Positions 49,424 to 64,000 of a stretch of DNA of 64,000 bases are shown here, piece after piece; position 1 is the first letter of the stretch, and every line of letters starts with the position of its first letter. The DNA is taken from NCBI GenBank assembly GCA_026182355.1, contig JAPFBL010000069.1:1276001-1340000 (forward strand), given 5' to 3'. This DNA is from Hermatobates lingyangjiaoensis (lineage: Eukaryota; Arthropoda; Insecta; Hemiptera; Hermatobatidae). A program made the position numbers and the translations under genes. Under the pieces are notes generated by a model. The model worked only from the letters and a program-made list of their open reading frames with translations, searched no databases and was not told the DNA's origin.

Positions 49424-52400
49424 AATTTATAAAGAAAAATACAAAGAAGCAAACAGAAAAACTCACTATAATATTTCGACATCCGTCGTCATCAGGAATT
49501 TAAATAAATAAAAATAAGTCTAAGAAATACGTCTTCTTCCTCTAACTACATTTTATTTGGTTTGTTGAATTGTTTTTCACATTCACTTATATAATAGATA
49601 TGAGGATGACAACTATATTTCACTGTTTTTTTAAAAATTTTATGTTCAATAAAAAAAAATTAATTAAAAAGAATTAATTAAACAGCAATACAATGTACTT
49701 TGTTGTTTACTAATTCTTCCTGATATATAGTAGGGTTTTTATTACATCATTGTGAGAAATTACTGGTTTCCAACTTAAAAACTCATGCAGCTGATAGTTG
49801 GAATGGAATGTTAAGTACTGTAAATGTTGGCAGCTCAAAAGTAATTTTAAAGATTACAATTATGCAGGAATTTTGTTCTTCTGTTTAAAAAAGAATAGTT
49901 TAATATAAAACCCTGAAACCTTTAAAAATAAAATGTTGTTTCTTTATAACAGTAGATATTGAAATTAAAGAAATGAATATTAGAAATAGTAAAATCAAAT
50001 AAATAATGTTAGAAAAATTATAATGAGAAATTGAATTCAAAAAGTTAAATTACAAACGTCAATAACAATTTAAAATGGAATTAAAAAGTATTAAAAAAAA
50101 ATAATAGAAATGTGAGCAGAATTATAGAGTAATAAAAAGTATCAAAAAACGTAATTCTATGTATAAATGAAAGGAAATCACCAATAAAATTAGTTAGCAA
50201 AACTAATATATATTTATATAATAAAGTACAAGAAAAAAATGAAATAACACTGAAAAAGATTAACTTGTATTCAAGATTCTTAACATTCATGTGAATTATC
50301 ATAAATTTGAGAATTGATAATCACTCAAATTATATAAATAAATTTTTATCAATTTGAATTCAATATTCTTAACAGTCATATGAATTATCATAAATTTGAG
50401 AGTTGATAATCACTCAAATAATATGAATGAATTGTTATAAGTTTGTACATGTAAATTTGTCTTTTAGTTGATTCATTATTTCCATGGAGATCTGCAAGTA
50501 CGGAATATTTGGGTATATTTCGGGATGTTGCATTCATAGCGGGATGCTAAACTGATCAGAAGTTATTTTTCAAGAATTATTTAAATGGTTTTACTAAGCA
50601 TTTGGAAAGATTTTGTATTTGATTTGTTTGAAATAAAAACAGAATTGTTTGATTATATAAATATATCTTGTAAATCTGAATTTTTTTACCTATCCAGTCT
50701 ACAGGTTATTAAAACGAGGCAAGCAGTATGCTGTCTAAATTTAAATGAAAGTTTTATCTTAATTTAGAGAAAATTAACAACACTTTATATAAAAATAAAC
50801 AAAAGGACTTTATTAAAAATTAGCATCCTTATTTCAGATAAAATATATCATTGGTTTGTATTTTTTTTAATCGAATTAACACCAATATTTGTTTAAAATA
50901 TGAATTTACTCTTATACTCTATTTGCCACAAAGAACATAATTGCCGGAAGATTCAGATAAATTCATCCAATCGAATGTTCAAAAGAATAAATTAATTGAT
51001 ATTTGTTCAACACTCTCTCCTCATTAGAGTATTTGATCTTCCAGAGAAGTTTATTTAGCTGTTTGTTCATTAATACAACTAAAGGACTTGTATAAACGGC
51101 TTCAGTTCACTTCATTTGATTTATGTATTTTTTTTTTTTTTTTTTTAGGGTGAGTAATTGGTCGTGAATTTGAAATTAAGGGTCTTCTTTCTTCGTGTAA
51201 CAGATACTTTATATTCGTTCCATCTTTTTTTTTCGGAATGGAATGGGGTAGTACGATTAGAACCCTTTTTTGGTTGACAACTCCAGTAAACGATGGAAAA
51301 AGGGTTTACTTTTTTTTTTTCATCGCTAAAGAGAAATAATTAGCGCCGATTTTCTGATTAGGGATTTAGAAAGAGGGATATTAATTGATGGAGCGGATAG
51401 AGTTGAATTTTGGAATCATTTAGGGGTGAAAACAAGCAGAGGGTGATGTGTTGTAATTAAGGAAAAAAAAAGGGTTTGCCGTATGGGAAATAACCAGCCG
51501 AGTGTAGCGGGTGTCTTTATGAGAACTTGTTCTTCCACTTATTGGAACTTTCTCCAAGCAGTGGACAGCGAAATGCACTGGTATGTATGTAATACTCCCT
51601 ACTTATCTGTACTTTCAGTTCACTTAATAACTTCACAGATTCCTCTGACAAGGAGCCCTTTATGAAAAGGCTGATTTAGGGGATAATTCATATTAAATTA
51701 ATAAACCATGACAACAAGGAAATGTCCCTTTACTTTCAATTGAGCTTTGTAAATGTTCTCCTCTGATACAAAAGATGAATAAACTTGCTTATGTTGTAAA
51801 TTCCACTTGGTCAAGCATATCTTAAAGGCAATTGATTCGTGAAGTCAAGAATTATTTGTATATTGCATAAAGAGTGAATTTTGAGCGATCATCGAATAGG
51901 GTGAAAGGGAGCAGTTCGAATCACACACCATGAGAGGACACGTGCATCATCCCTTTAATAAATACTAGGCTTCCCAACAAACAGCCAAAACATTATTTGC
52001 ATAATTCTATGAACCATTAATGCATGAATTTACTAATTTCTAGCCTACTATATAAATTCTGATAAGAAATCATTGATAGTAAATTTATTCTCTTTCCTGA
52101 CAACCCTCTAACCCTATTATTTTATTTGGTAGCTTATATCCATTTTTATTCAGAATACATTACTCAATTATTTAACTTCATAGCATGATGAATTTACACT
52201 GATGCTTCAAACAAATTTATCTTTACATTTAAAATTAGAGGAACGTCCTCTTAGAAGTACTTACTATTTCATATATAAAATATTTAAACAAATGGACTTA
52301 AAATAGAAATCAAACCAATTGCAAGCTGTCTACCGTTGCCTAAAGAGGCAAATACAATATAATCCGATTATGATAATGTTATATTGTTACTAGTTATGGT

Positions 52401-55400
52401 TATTAATATTTTATTGTTACCGTATAATGTTTGAAGCTGATTACTCGTATTATTAGAAAAATCTGTCGACCAAAAAAACAATTTTGAAAATAACTAAAAA
52501 AATTTGTAAATTTCAAAATTATAAAGAAGCTTGCATATTCCCCAGGCCTTTCAGTCGTCTTTAACATAACTTAGTCTACTTAGAATGGCAGAATATGATA
52601 ACCCTAATAATATTTAATATAATCAGTTATTTTAAAATACGGGTACCTCTGTTTCATCACATATCTGTTCTAAACTTCAGAGAAATAGAATTTGTTAAAA
52701 CTAACCTGTCAGATAAAAATAGATAATTAACCTTCATCTATTACAACGAATATAAGTATATTCATTGCAATAGATAAAGGTTATCTATGAAACCATGGTT
52801 ATAAGCATCAATTTAGTAAAGAATAGTTATTATTATTACAAATTTACTATTAATTTCTCCAATGGAAAAGGTTAAATGGAACGAAACTTTTCAGATGTCT
52901 ATGAGGGAGAGAAAACTCACAGGAAAAGAAAATCTGCATCACTGCAAGTGTGAATAACAAAATGGGAACGACTATCAAACTCCAACTGAACACTTAAAAA
53001 ATCTTTCAATGTTTTGATATTCAGATGACGCCAGAGAGAAAAGTTGTTCAAACAAAAGTTGTAGAGAACAAAATTTATAACTAACCATGTGTTTTCAATT
53101 TTTCTTTAAATTCAATTTTTTTTATAATTATTTTAATATAAATATTTTGCTATTTTTCTTTCCATATTATCGCTTATTACTTTTTACCGATTTATACATA
53201 GCCATATTATAAAAACTCACCCACACTGAGCTAACCAAATACCAGTTTAACGATACGTATTTCGTTTATAAGTATATTTCACATAGAGAGTGCAGCCGTT
53301 GGAACACTTACTCTTGGATTTCGAGTTCAAACATGAAAAGGTGAAATGAAATGAAATGAAAAGGTGAAAAGTTGAATTGAATATAAGACTATGCATGTCG
53401 TATTGGAATTTGCAGAGTCTGCAAAAACCGATATATCGGTATGACTTGCATTTCTTTATCAAGTAAGTTCATCTTGCATCTTGAGACAAGATCACAGAAA
53501 CCTTACTCTGAACACTATAGATCGTAACAAAAACAGGAGTTATTACAAATAAATAAAAATCATTAACAAAGAGAATGCTTAGTCTAAATTGCAAAGATTA
53601 TTTAGTATATTGGGGAAAATGCCAGAATGCATGTAGAAAGAGAGGTGAGAGAATACTATGAAAACCTAAAAGGGAAGGGCTACATCGCGAGGCGTGGGTT
53701 GGGGCCAGCCATACTATAATCCCTTTGATATTACCAGCCACAGGGGAAGCTGCTTGAACTAAACTCGAACCATACCACTCATTATGTCATATGTTCTCAG
53801 AACTTTGGCTTTAAATTTCATTCAATGTCCTGATAATGAGCAATTACTGTATAATTTGATGGACTTTACATGTTTTTTAGTCCAGAACTGCAAAAAAGTT
53901 TAGAGTCAACACTCTAATAGTTTAGTTGTAAATATCATTGGAAGACTCAATAGGTTTGATAAAAAGCCTTCAGAATATATGTCTAATTTTATATAGATCA
54001 TTCAATGGGCATATAGAGAGCTTTTATATTTGCTAACTTACAAGCTTAACATTTTTAGTGCTGTTCTAAGAGTGAAAAGTCTGACTCATTTATCAATTGG
54101 CATCCATTATAGCAATGGGCGCGCCACATTGCCAGATTGTTTCTACATTGGGAGTCCTAAATTTACAGGATAGAGTAAATACACGTTTACAGGAACGAGT
54201 AGCTGACATCATTCAGGCTAGGGACTGATGTCTTAACGCCATCTCCGAGGGACAACGTCCTTGGTTTTTTCAATTCCTCGAGTAAATAAATCGAGGCCAG
54301 AGTGTCAATGAAACCTAGGATCTACCAGTCCTAAGTAGATCCACTTATATAAATGTTGCTAGGCTACCCTAGGGTAATGTTGCTAGGGTTGCCTAGAAGT
54401 AAATGTACGTTTCATACTAAATTCACAATCTTCCTCTTGCAGTTTTAATGCACTATATTAGATATTCTTTCATATAGTCGGCTAGAGAGCTTTATGATAA
54501 TGTTTCATTTCAGATCTCCCTAGATTTTTAGTTGATAAACTAAATCAAATATTAATAATTTTCTTCATAATATTTATTTCTTAGCTTCTTGTTAAATTAA
54601 ATAATATTTCATTCAATATCTTTCTTTTAAAATTTGATAATTTAATAAATCAATAAAATAATGAATTTTATTATTCATAAAACTAATATCACTCTTCTTT
54701 TACTGTATTTGATTAAAAACAATTTGCGATAGGAAATTATTTTTAAAAATAATAATTAAGGCGTAAATAAAATGAGTTCATAAAAAAAGGGGCATGCTTC
54801 GTGCAAGGAAAGACTTAGCCATCCGTAGTCACGTACACAATAGGCTGTTTTACCTATTTTGGCTTGGTCACGGAACACTTATCACCTCGCAATTTATTTA
54901 AACATTTATAATTAATAAACTGGAAAGCTGTTCAACTTTAAATAACATATTATTTGCTATGTGGAAGTCTTACTATAGACTTTTTAGAGGTTATTTATGT
55001 TAGAACAAAACAGTTTGCAGCACGGATATGACTGCAATGTTCAAGTAAAACTCAAACAAAAAACATCCATTATTACAAAAATTGAACACTAAATTAATAT
55101 AACTAATTTTTTTAATAAAAATTAATAGTTAATTTGAATTATTATTAAATTGGCAGTTTAATTGTCACTAAATTTTACCTATTAATGATAATGTAATTGG
55201 TACGTGCACTTATATTACTTACTTGCATTACAATTAGACTGTTTTTTACACAATCTTGTTTGTAGAATTTTGTAATTGTTTTCTTTTTTTTGTAGTGGTT
55301 AAATGTTGCTTGTAATTCTTGTACAGAATTTTGCTTCTTGTGTATAATAGCAGTAGAGAGATTGTCCATTTGACATTTAGTTCCTACATTACATACAAAC

Positions 55401-56047
55401 TTGCTATATTATTGGGTCAATTTTATATCAAAAACCTCTTTCCCCTCTATATTATAGTAGGTAGATTATTCTATTTTATTTATTGTTTAAAATGTATAAA
55501 ATCTTTAGAGTTTTACTTGGGGCAATGTGACGCCAATTGATCTTACAACAATACATGACACCAATTTGCTATCAACTAATGCGTTGTTGTTAGGCACCAT
55601 TTTTTTACTTTACAGGTAAACCACATTACTGGGTTAACTATACGCGATTATACATGTCACCTCACTCAAATTCATGATGAAGATATTTCCAACAACTCCC
55701 TAATTTCATAATGAATTTAAAATGTCTCCTTTATCACAGTGTGCATAACAGTTTTCATCTTTAACATCAAAAAACTAGTGTCAAGGAAAGATGGAGAACT
55801 AAAAACAAGCATTATATAATGGACAACAAAATATAATATATATATATATATATGTATCAAGATTTCACATAAACACATGAAATAACAATCAATTATCAAA
55901 GCACAATATGAAATGGAAAAGAAAAGACTAAAATCTTTCAACCGTAACAAGCGGTCTTCGTCAGAAGTTTTGACTCTGACAAAACTGCTTGTTACGCTCA
56001 AATAATCTTAGTCCTTTTTTTCCCATTTTATATTATGGTTTAATCAT

Positions 56048-56084
<37 letters not shown>

Positions 56085-59000
56085 TTGTTGAACGACCTTT
56101 GTACTGTGGCATGAATCAATTTCATAGTCGATCTTTCAAGTTTTTTCACCTTTGATTTAAATCTTTCTGGTATTAAATACACCAGTTCTCCAAAAGAATT
56201 ATATATATATATATAATTTTAAACGTGAAAGAAGTGAACCCTTGATATAAAAATTAATGTCCAATCCCCAGTAAAAAATACAGAAATAAGACTCCCCTAT
56301 CACTTAAAATTTTACATATGCCAACACAATCATGAACACCACAGTACAAAGTCAGATATTTATGAGATATCTACTGATAAACTTAAGTGAGAAGAAGTTT
56401 AGAACTTCCAATATAAAAAAAAAATCAACTTTAAAATTTGGCTCCAAATAACTAAAATTAGTAGCAAATGGCAAAAACATTTTATATCACACTACAATGA
56501 AACCATACAACCTAAAAGTTTTGATATTAAAATATTACTATTTTTTTAAAAATGAATTATTTCATTTTTACTAAGTTGTTCTCCAGTCTTCCTTAACCAT
56601 ATTCCGATCCCTCAAGCTACAACCACCAAATACTTAGGACTGCACCTTGACAGACGTCTTACTTGGGCTCCCCATACCAAAATGAAAAGAACAGAACTAA
56701 ACAGACGATATAGACTTTTAATTCACTTACTTGATAATCGTTCAAAATTAACTACTGTCAATAAACTATTACTATATAAATCTATGATTATGCCTATTTG
56801 GACTTACGGAATTGAAATATGGGGAGCAACAAAATCTAGCAATGCCCAGAGGATACAAGCTCTTCAGTCAAAAATTCTTAGAAAAATTCTTCATTGTCCC
56901 TTTTACATACCAAATCAAACAATCTATTCAGACCTCAGGATTTCAACAGTTCATCAAGTAGCAATATCTCGATACAAAGCCTTCCATAAAAATCTTTGTA
57001 GCAATAGCAATCCCTTAGTCCAAAACATCTCCTCAACAAATATTCCAGGAAATCCCCAAAGGCGCCTGAAGAGAAACTGGCCAAGAGACTTATTAGTGTG
57101 AATTACTCTAGTGACTTGTAAATTTAATCTAAGTTTCATAACATATTTCTCACGCCAGGAAGTATAATTACTGAATTATTTCTTCCCTCCTGCCTCCATG
57201 TGTAATGTATATATTTCCTTCATCATTGTCACTGGTAATGTACATTTGCATTGTTGTGACTATGTAAAATAAAATTAAAAAAAAAAAAAAAAATTTTTAC
57301 TAAGTGGCAGATAATTTTTTTTAAATTTATTTAGTAACTATTACCATGATTAAACCTACCAGATATGTAATAAAAAGACACTGATCTAATCAGTATAATC
57401 TGAAATGAGTTTTCCATTTGAATGAAACATTCGACTAACTCAAAATAAGAATAAATGAATATATAGAAGAAGATCTATTTAGTTAGCTGGCATCTTGCCA
57501 TGGTTATAATATTACTGTTGAATAGTTGCCAATGGAGTAATTACTCGGCAATGATTTGGAAAAAAATATTTAAAAAAAAAGTGAATGAGATATTACTTCA
57601 TTTATCTAACATCTTTTATCAATTATAAATTCAAACCTTCGTGATGAAAGTTAGTCTCTTAATTAATATAAATAGAGTAATTTTATTAATAAATAGCGAT
57701 TAAAACTAGCTTAATTTATGTTTCTACAACAATATAAATGTATATCAAAGTTACAATAAAAAATGTGATTCAGCATGAAGAATTGACAGTAATTACTTAT
57801 GAAGTAAAGTGGAAAACTGTAGAGCCTCTGAGGTGATCTTGTGATACATATATAATTATTTATCAACGTCAGTTTGAGTGTGACTCTGACAAAGAATAGT
57901 TATTTTGGTTGAATCATCTTAGCCTTATTTCTTTATTTTTTACTGTGGTTTGGACATTAATCTTTATATCAAGTGTTCACTTCTTTCACGTTTAATATTA
58001 TATATATATATATATATCTCAATGATTAAACCACAATATAAAATGGGAAAAAAAGACTAAGATCATTTAAGCGTAACAAGCAGTTTTGTCAGAGTCAAAA
58101 ATCCAACTTGACTCTGACGAAGACCGCTTGTTAAGGTTGAAAGATTTTAGTCTTTTCTTTTCCATTTCATATAGTGCTTTGATAATTGATTGTTATTTCA
58201 TGTGTTTATGTGAAATCTTGTTATATAATAATATATATATATATTTTGTCCATTCATTTGGCATGCACCATATATAATATTACATACTATCGAATATTTA
58301 TATATATATAAATTAATTATTTATTAATTAATCCTTAGTATTAATAATATTAATACTAATAATATTAATACTAATAATATAACAATATTAATTCCTTATT
58401 AGTATTAATTAACTTAGTATAAATAAAATTACTAAGCAGTCCAAACCGGACAGACAAACAACTAATAAAAACAACACATAAGGAACGGGAACACATACTG
58501 GATCAATATTTCAAACCAAAGCTTCACATTGGGAAGAAAATAGAAGGGAAGAAGATGAGGTACGTAAGTTCAATACTGTGACATGGTTTGTCACCTTCCA
58601 TCCACAGATTTGAATGCACGTACTTCTTCTTCTTCCCTTCTACTCTCTTCCTGCTGACGAACTTCGGTTCGAAATATTGATTTAGTAAGTGTTCTCGTCC
58701 TTTATGTGTTGTTTTTTTTCAGTTATATATATGGTTGGGTTTTTAGCTCTGACGAAGACCGCTTCTTATGGTTGAATGATCTTAGTCTTTTTTTCCTATT
58801 TGATATTGTGGTTTAAGAAAAAATATATATAACACTATGTTTCTTTTTTATCAAGGTTTAGTCTAGCTTCAATAATACAACACCTTCAAGCTGACGTTTC
58901 GTCTATATTTGTAGACATCTTCAGGACTATATCAATACAGAATTTAATTACAATAACATAAAAAGTAATTATATTGCATTATTTAATTAATATGCATAAT

Positions 59001-59860
59001 TATTTTTGTATTTTTTTACCAATAATATAATTACTTTTCATGTGTGCGTAATTGTTTCACAGTTTTATTTATGGAATTAAGTTATTTATATAACGTCTGA
59101 CCCTCTCACATGATGGCTAATGTAGAAAGGAAACAAAACGCTGGTTGTACTGTTAACTAGTTGCTAAGTTTTCGCTGTTTTGACTATTTTTTTTTTTGAT
59201 ATAGGTTCTAAAATAAGTTTTTTGCAAACCACTTTCGTTTGGGTGTTTGAATACCTAAATAGTACTTGACATTTAATTTTATATTTACTAATGTTATTTT
59301 AATGAAGAGGTTCAAGACATTGGTTTGTTTTCATAGATTGGAGAGCGGGTGAAAGATAAAGTTTGCGCATAGAGCTGTCTATGCGATCTACGATAGACAA
59401 AGAACAATAGGATAGTACGCACTAACGAGTATCTGTTCGACTGAGAGAGCTCTTGGAGAGCTTACCGGAGCCGCCACAACTGTGCCCAACCCCATACAAC
59501 AAATAATAACCGCTATTCATGCCTATCTACCGGTGCCAAACTAATAGCTTTTAATATTTTCCTCTTTATCAAATTGTTTAACTGCATACAAAATAGTTGG
59601 GAACTTGTTTAATATAGTAAGATAGTTCCTTCCAAAACCGCTTTACCGAGATTATAGCTTTCAAAGAATAAAGATGCCAATCTGAAGGTCGTAACGCCGT
59701 TTCAAGAATTCCTAACAAAATTAATAGGCTTATTATTATTAAATCTTTTAAGTTACATCTTTAAACAGAATAATCATTGCATTTTGAAATAATGGTTTCT
59801 AAATCAACTTTTACATATATACCTTGAATAGTCCAATCAAACTAATAATATCATAACTGT

Positions 59861-59894
<34 letters not shown>

Positions 59895-60168
59895 ATTTCA
59901 CATAAACACGTAAAATAACAATCAATGATCAAACCACAATAAGAAATGGGAAAACAAGACTAAGATCTTTCAACCGTAACAAGATATTAGTCCTTTCCTG
60001 CATTTCACCCTTTTAAAATACCACTCTTCCCTCCCACTCTTCTCAACCCCTCACCAGATGTTTTCTGCATCTATTGTTTCAGGTGGGTTTTTGGCTCTGA
60101 CAAAGACCGCTTGTTATGGTTGAAAGATCTTAGTCTTGTTTTCTCATTTCTTATTGTGGTTTGATTAG

Positions 60169-60204
<36 letters not shown>

Positions 60205-63200
60205 CATAACTTTTAAAAATGTTTTTGTCAGTATTGAGTAAATAATTGTTCAGTAGCCTAGATTTTTTTTTTTCATCTCCTGCGTAAATAATTTGAAGTC
60301 CAGAGTGGGTATCGAAACCAGTCAGAAAGCGAGCACATAAGTAACTCAACTACCCTGCTTCCCTCATTTAGCACTAAAGGCTCTAAACTAAATATGCTAA
60401 TGATGTCAGCCATTAAATTGACAAAGTAAGCAATTTTATATAAAAATTGAAAGACTTAATGCAATGAAAATTTGTATCTGCCAAGCCTTACTGTTATGCC
60501 AGGTATGATACCCAGTATACATTAGCCATCTACTGTAAAAATGCCAAATAAAAATGTGATCAAGAAAATTTGAATAATCCCATGTATAATGTATTTGTTA
60601 ATGTGATGCTACATTAAAATAGGTGGTCAATATTATTACAATAAACCATTCTTCTTCACATCTACATCTCATCTCTAAATCTTTTACTTACTTGAATGAA
60701 GTTTTTTGTTTAAATATTTCTGTATTCAATCAGGAACAACTGTCGATTTAATTTCTATTTTAATAATTAACCATTATATTAAATTTTTTTTAATTAAAAA
60801 AATTTTTTTAGCGATTTCATTGACTGTGAATTTATTAAATGAAGAAACAATAATTCAATGATATTATGGTTCCTTAATTACCAAGGATGAAGTTAAGTGT
60901 TTTTGATCGGAAAATACATAATGATACTTTAAATAGAAAACCAAAACTTTATTCATCATATTCTATATCCAAATATATCCAAAACATATCCAAAACTTTA
61001 TTTTCCTTTCAATAACTTTATTAAATATCTAGCAATGGATCAGGTGGTTGATGCATCGATAAATAGTTTTGTGGTTTTGTGACTGGGAGATAAAAAATAT
61101 GATGTATTCAAAACTCAAATTAACTGTTTCAAAGCAAATGATTAGAAATAATGTATATAATATTTAATAAAAAGATTTCACATAAACACGTGAAACAACA
61201 ATCAATGATCAAACCACAATAAGAAATGGGAAAACAAGACTAAGATCTTTCAACCGTAACAAGCGGTCTTCGTCAGTTGGGTTTTTGACTCTGACGAAGA
61301 CCGCTTGTTACGGTTGAAAGATCTTAGTCTTGTTTTCCCATTTCTTATTGTGGTTTGATCATTGATAATATTTAATGAATTTAGTTTGTCGTGGTTTCAA
61401 CATTTTGACGATTATATGGAATCTGTAACTGGGATTATTGTTTGGAACACTTGATGAAAGCTTAGGAGAGAAGAGTATGATGTTTCCAAATGGTTGAGAC
61501 TCAAATATGAAATCAAACAGTTAACATGAGCATAAATTTAAATCTAATGATTTGGAAAATCAAATTACTAGTAATAAAATCGGACAAGAACCCATATTTA
61601 TACTCAATAAGCTAGAATTTCAATCGCTGATTTCAAGACAGAATTAGCATTTCAGAATACACCCACACTTTAATATCACTCACTCACATCAAACTATCAT
61701 TCTAATAACACCAAAAATGAGTTCGTCAAACCTGAAAACGTGTAAATTTGTCCAAATCTCGAACTATTCATTTTAATATTTTACCTTAGTTACATTAAAT
61801 GGAAAACAACTCTGCCTTTTGCAATAGTCAATAATGAAATACTAAATGATAATATAGGCAAATGATTGGTGAAACACCAAAATGATGATAATAGAAAAAC
61901 ACTTCAATTTTTATTAAAACCTAATATTTCTTCTTTCAAAGATTATGATATTGATTTATTTTTTATATCCAAAAAAACCTCAAATAATATTATCGTCTAA
62001 AGTTTCCTTACTGAACCAACAAAATGCGTACCTCTTTTGAATTATCGTCGTAAACAATGGCATAAGCTATTATCCACTGTTTTACTATACAAGCAAACTA
62101 TACAAGGTAAGGTAATAGTAAATATGTTATTTTACACAGAGTAGTTAAATGTATATACATTTTAATCTATCATTCTTTATGTGAAACTGCCGTCTTTTAT
62201 AAGTTATATGTTTCATATTCTAGCACTTCATCATTAATTAATTGTTCTGTTTTACGATATTTTCAAACATTTCCTGTAAATAATTGGTGAATAGAAATGT
62301 TTCATTGATTATTTTGATTGAATCTTTTAATCATATAACACCAATATGATGGTGAAAAAGAAGAAAGGTGTTTTGAGTTTGTTTGGTCACCTGCTAGCTC
62401 TAAGGACAGGCAATAATAGTCTAAAAGAGTCACGAAACATTGCGGTACGCGAAAGCACATTGAGCCAGTAATGGTTGCTCACACCTCAGCGTCATTTCAT
62501 TTCATAGCTTTAGTTAGAAGCGTGTAGTGGGTAATTTAGAAAACTGGTATTGCATGGGGTCCTAAAGGGAGGGTGGGCGCTAAAGTGGCTGGGAACCAAA
62601 AAGGGGGGGGGGGGGATTTTCGGCCGTTCACATAAAGCGTCGGTCATAAAAAGATAAAGCCAATAAATTTGGCTAGGTGGGCAGGGCGAGGTAGAAGGCG
62701 AGACATGACCGCCTGACGGACAAGTTTCCTCTCTAAACCGCACCATCTCAATTCCATTTTTGGACAATACACACAACAACCTGCTCCTCTTTTCTATCAA
62801 AACTGGTATACATCACAGTATTTTACAAGTAAAAGTATTAATTGTAACTTATTTTCAATAATACAAATTGATTTTTTTACTGAATGAAAGATCGACCTTG
62901 AGATTTTAACTCCATTCCATTAACCATCTTTCAAAGGCCTACAAGATCGGAATCTTTTTTTTCAATCTAACGATCAAACTGTCACTACAGCATTTGACTG
63001 ACGCATCTGGTAATCCCAAATTGTCAGTTTATCTTCAAGCAGCAGACAGCGAATTCAGTTAATTCAATAAAGCGAAAGCTCTCTTATTTCCATTTAACGC
63101 CAAATCTCCTAAAGCATTCATCTAGCAGAAATAATTTACACAAATTATTAACATTAAATATTCAAATTGTAATAAATCACATAAAAACCGCACTTTTATA

Positions 63201-64000
63201 AGTAGTAATCACCATAAAACCCGATAATTAAATAAATAATATTAAAGATTAATTTTTAAAATAAAACTCAAATGACGATTTAACAAAAAAAAAGTCAGAT
63301 GTCATATGTATTTAAAGTATATATATTCAAGTAACCCATACCACTTATTGACACCTATAGACTCTTTCTTTTAGAAGTGCACAAATACGTTATGGTATTA
63401 CCATGTTGTTTTAATATTCTCATTAAAATAACAAAATAAGACAAGAGCGTCACGAATGCCTTAGCTATTGCCCATCACATTTCTCCTTTTAAAAGCACTT
63501 TCCAGTACGTAGCCGTTATGCTTTCGACAATTAGCATACTTAAAAAAAAAAGATTTACATAATGAGATGATTAACCTGGACACAAAAGAATATTAACATG
63601 TTCTAAAGATAACTTTTAGAGGTTCCCGGTCATTTCTTTTATATCAAAGCCGTATAAAGCGCATATTTTTTTCCATCTATTGATATTTGTTCCAAGAATA
63701 TTTGACAAGTTCTCTATATGCACATTATCCACCATTATAAAACTGTTTAATATATTTTCGATAATAAACAAAATTATGAAAATTATATGTATTTAATATT
63801 ATTTTATTTTAATAAAAAAAAACTGACATCCATAGAAAATACAATGGATATTAAAAACACGTTGATAATGTGAGAGTCTAAAAAGTCATATGGACTAAAG
63901 AAATTAGAGTGTCCCGTAATGTAAGAAACTAGCAAGAAGAAAAACCAAAAATTTGAATTATTATAGATTCTAAAATGATATATATTAAATTACTGGGTTA

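Overview
This is non-coding, repeat-rich nuclear DNA from an animal. It is strongly AT-rich, with long (TA)n and (CA)n tracts, no operon-like gene packing and no long intact reading frame. Non-LTR retrotransposons, a Penelope-like element, hAT transposons and tRNA-derived SINEs occur together, which fits an invertebrate, most likely an arthropod; this is inference and the species cannot be named. No host gene is recognisable. The only hint is a 55-codon, GC-richer open frame near 22.7-22.9 kb.

Layout. 1-2.5 kb: decayed R1-like LINE (minus). 5-6 kb: first foldback and two hammerhead-like repeats in (CA)n/(TA)n. 9.3-10.7 kb: a large palindrome and two hammerhead-like motifs. 11.5-13.1 kb: a pair of 158-bp direct repeats, 98% identical. 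13.1-14.2 kb: SINE copies and a poly(A)-ended retroelement. 17.2-20.6 kb: a foldback, then two head-to-head Penelope-like (PLE) copies with reverse transcriptase, GIY-YIG endonuclease and hammerhead-like pLTRs. 21.6-22.5 kb: a cluster of foldbacks. 25-26 kb: jockey-like LINE tail. 26.8-28.3 kb: ZBED5/SCAND3-type hAT pseudogene. 30-40 kb: foldback, two hAT MITEs (one nested in a SINE), SINE pieces and a minisatellite. 40.3-43.6 kb: foldbacks, hammerhead-like motifs and a second PLE endonuclease fragment. 43.7-50.4 kb: tandem repeats and more foldbacks. 55.8-58.3 kb: an inverted duplication around a 5'-truncated LINE with a 13-bp target-site duplication. 58.4-61.4 kb: further foldbacks, one with a perfect 12-bp duplication. 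The remaining stretches are AT-rich with no supported feature.

Main discovery. At least nine sequence-distinct repeat families carry one architecture: CTGANGA, one spacer base, a stem-loop, GAAA, a self-complementary 4-6-mer, then T-H (H = A, C or T). This is the layout of a type I hammerhead ribozyme whose helix III forms only between two molecules, as expected for PLE pLTRs and metazoan retrozymes. Here many copies are inverted dimers (foldbacks) rather than tandem dimers. They usually sit in (TA)n tracts, have fixed ends and 12-13 bp duplications, and show mutations shared by both arms. I propose a group of PLE-derived, hammerhead-bearing foldback elements. Catalysis and mobility are inferred, not shown.
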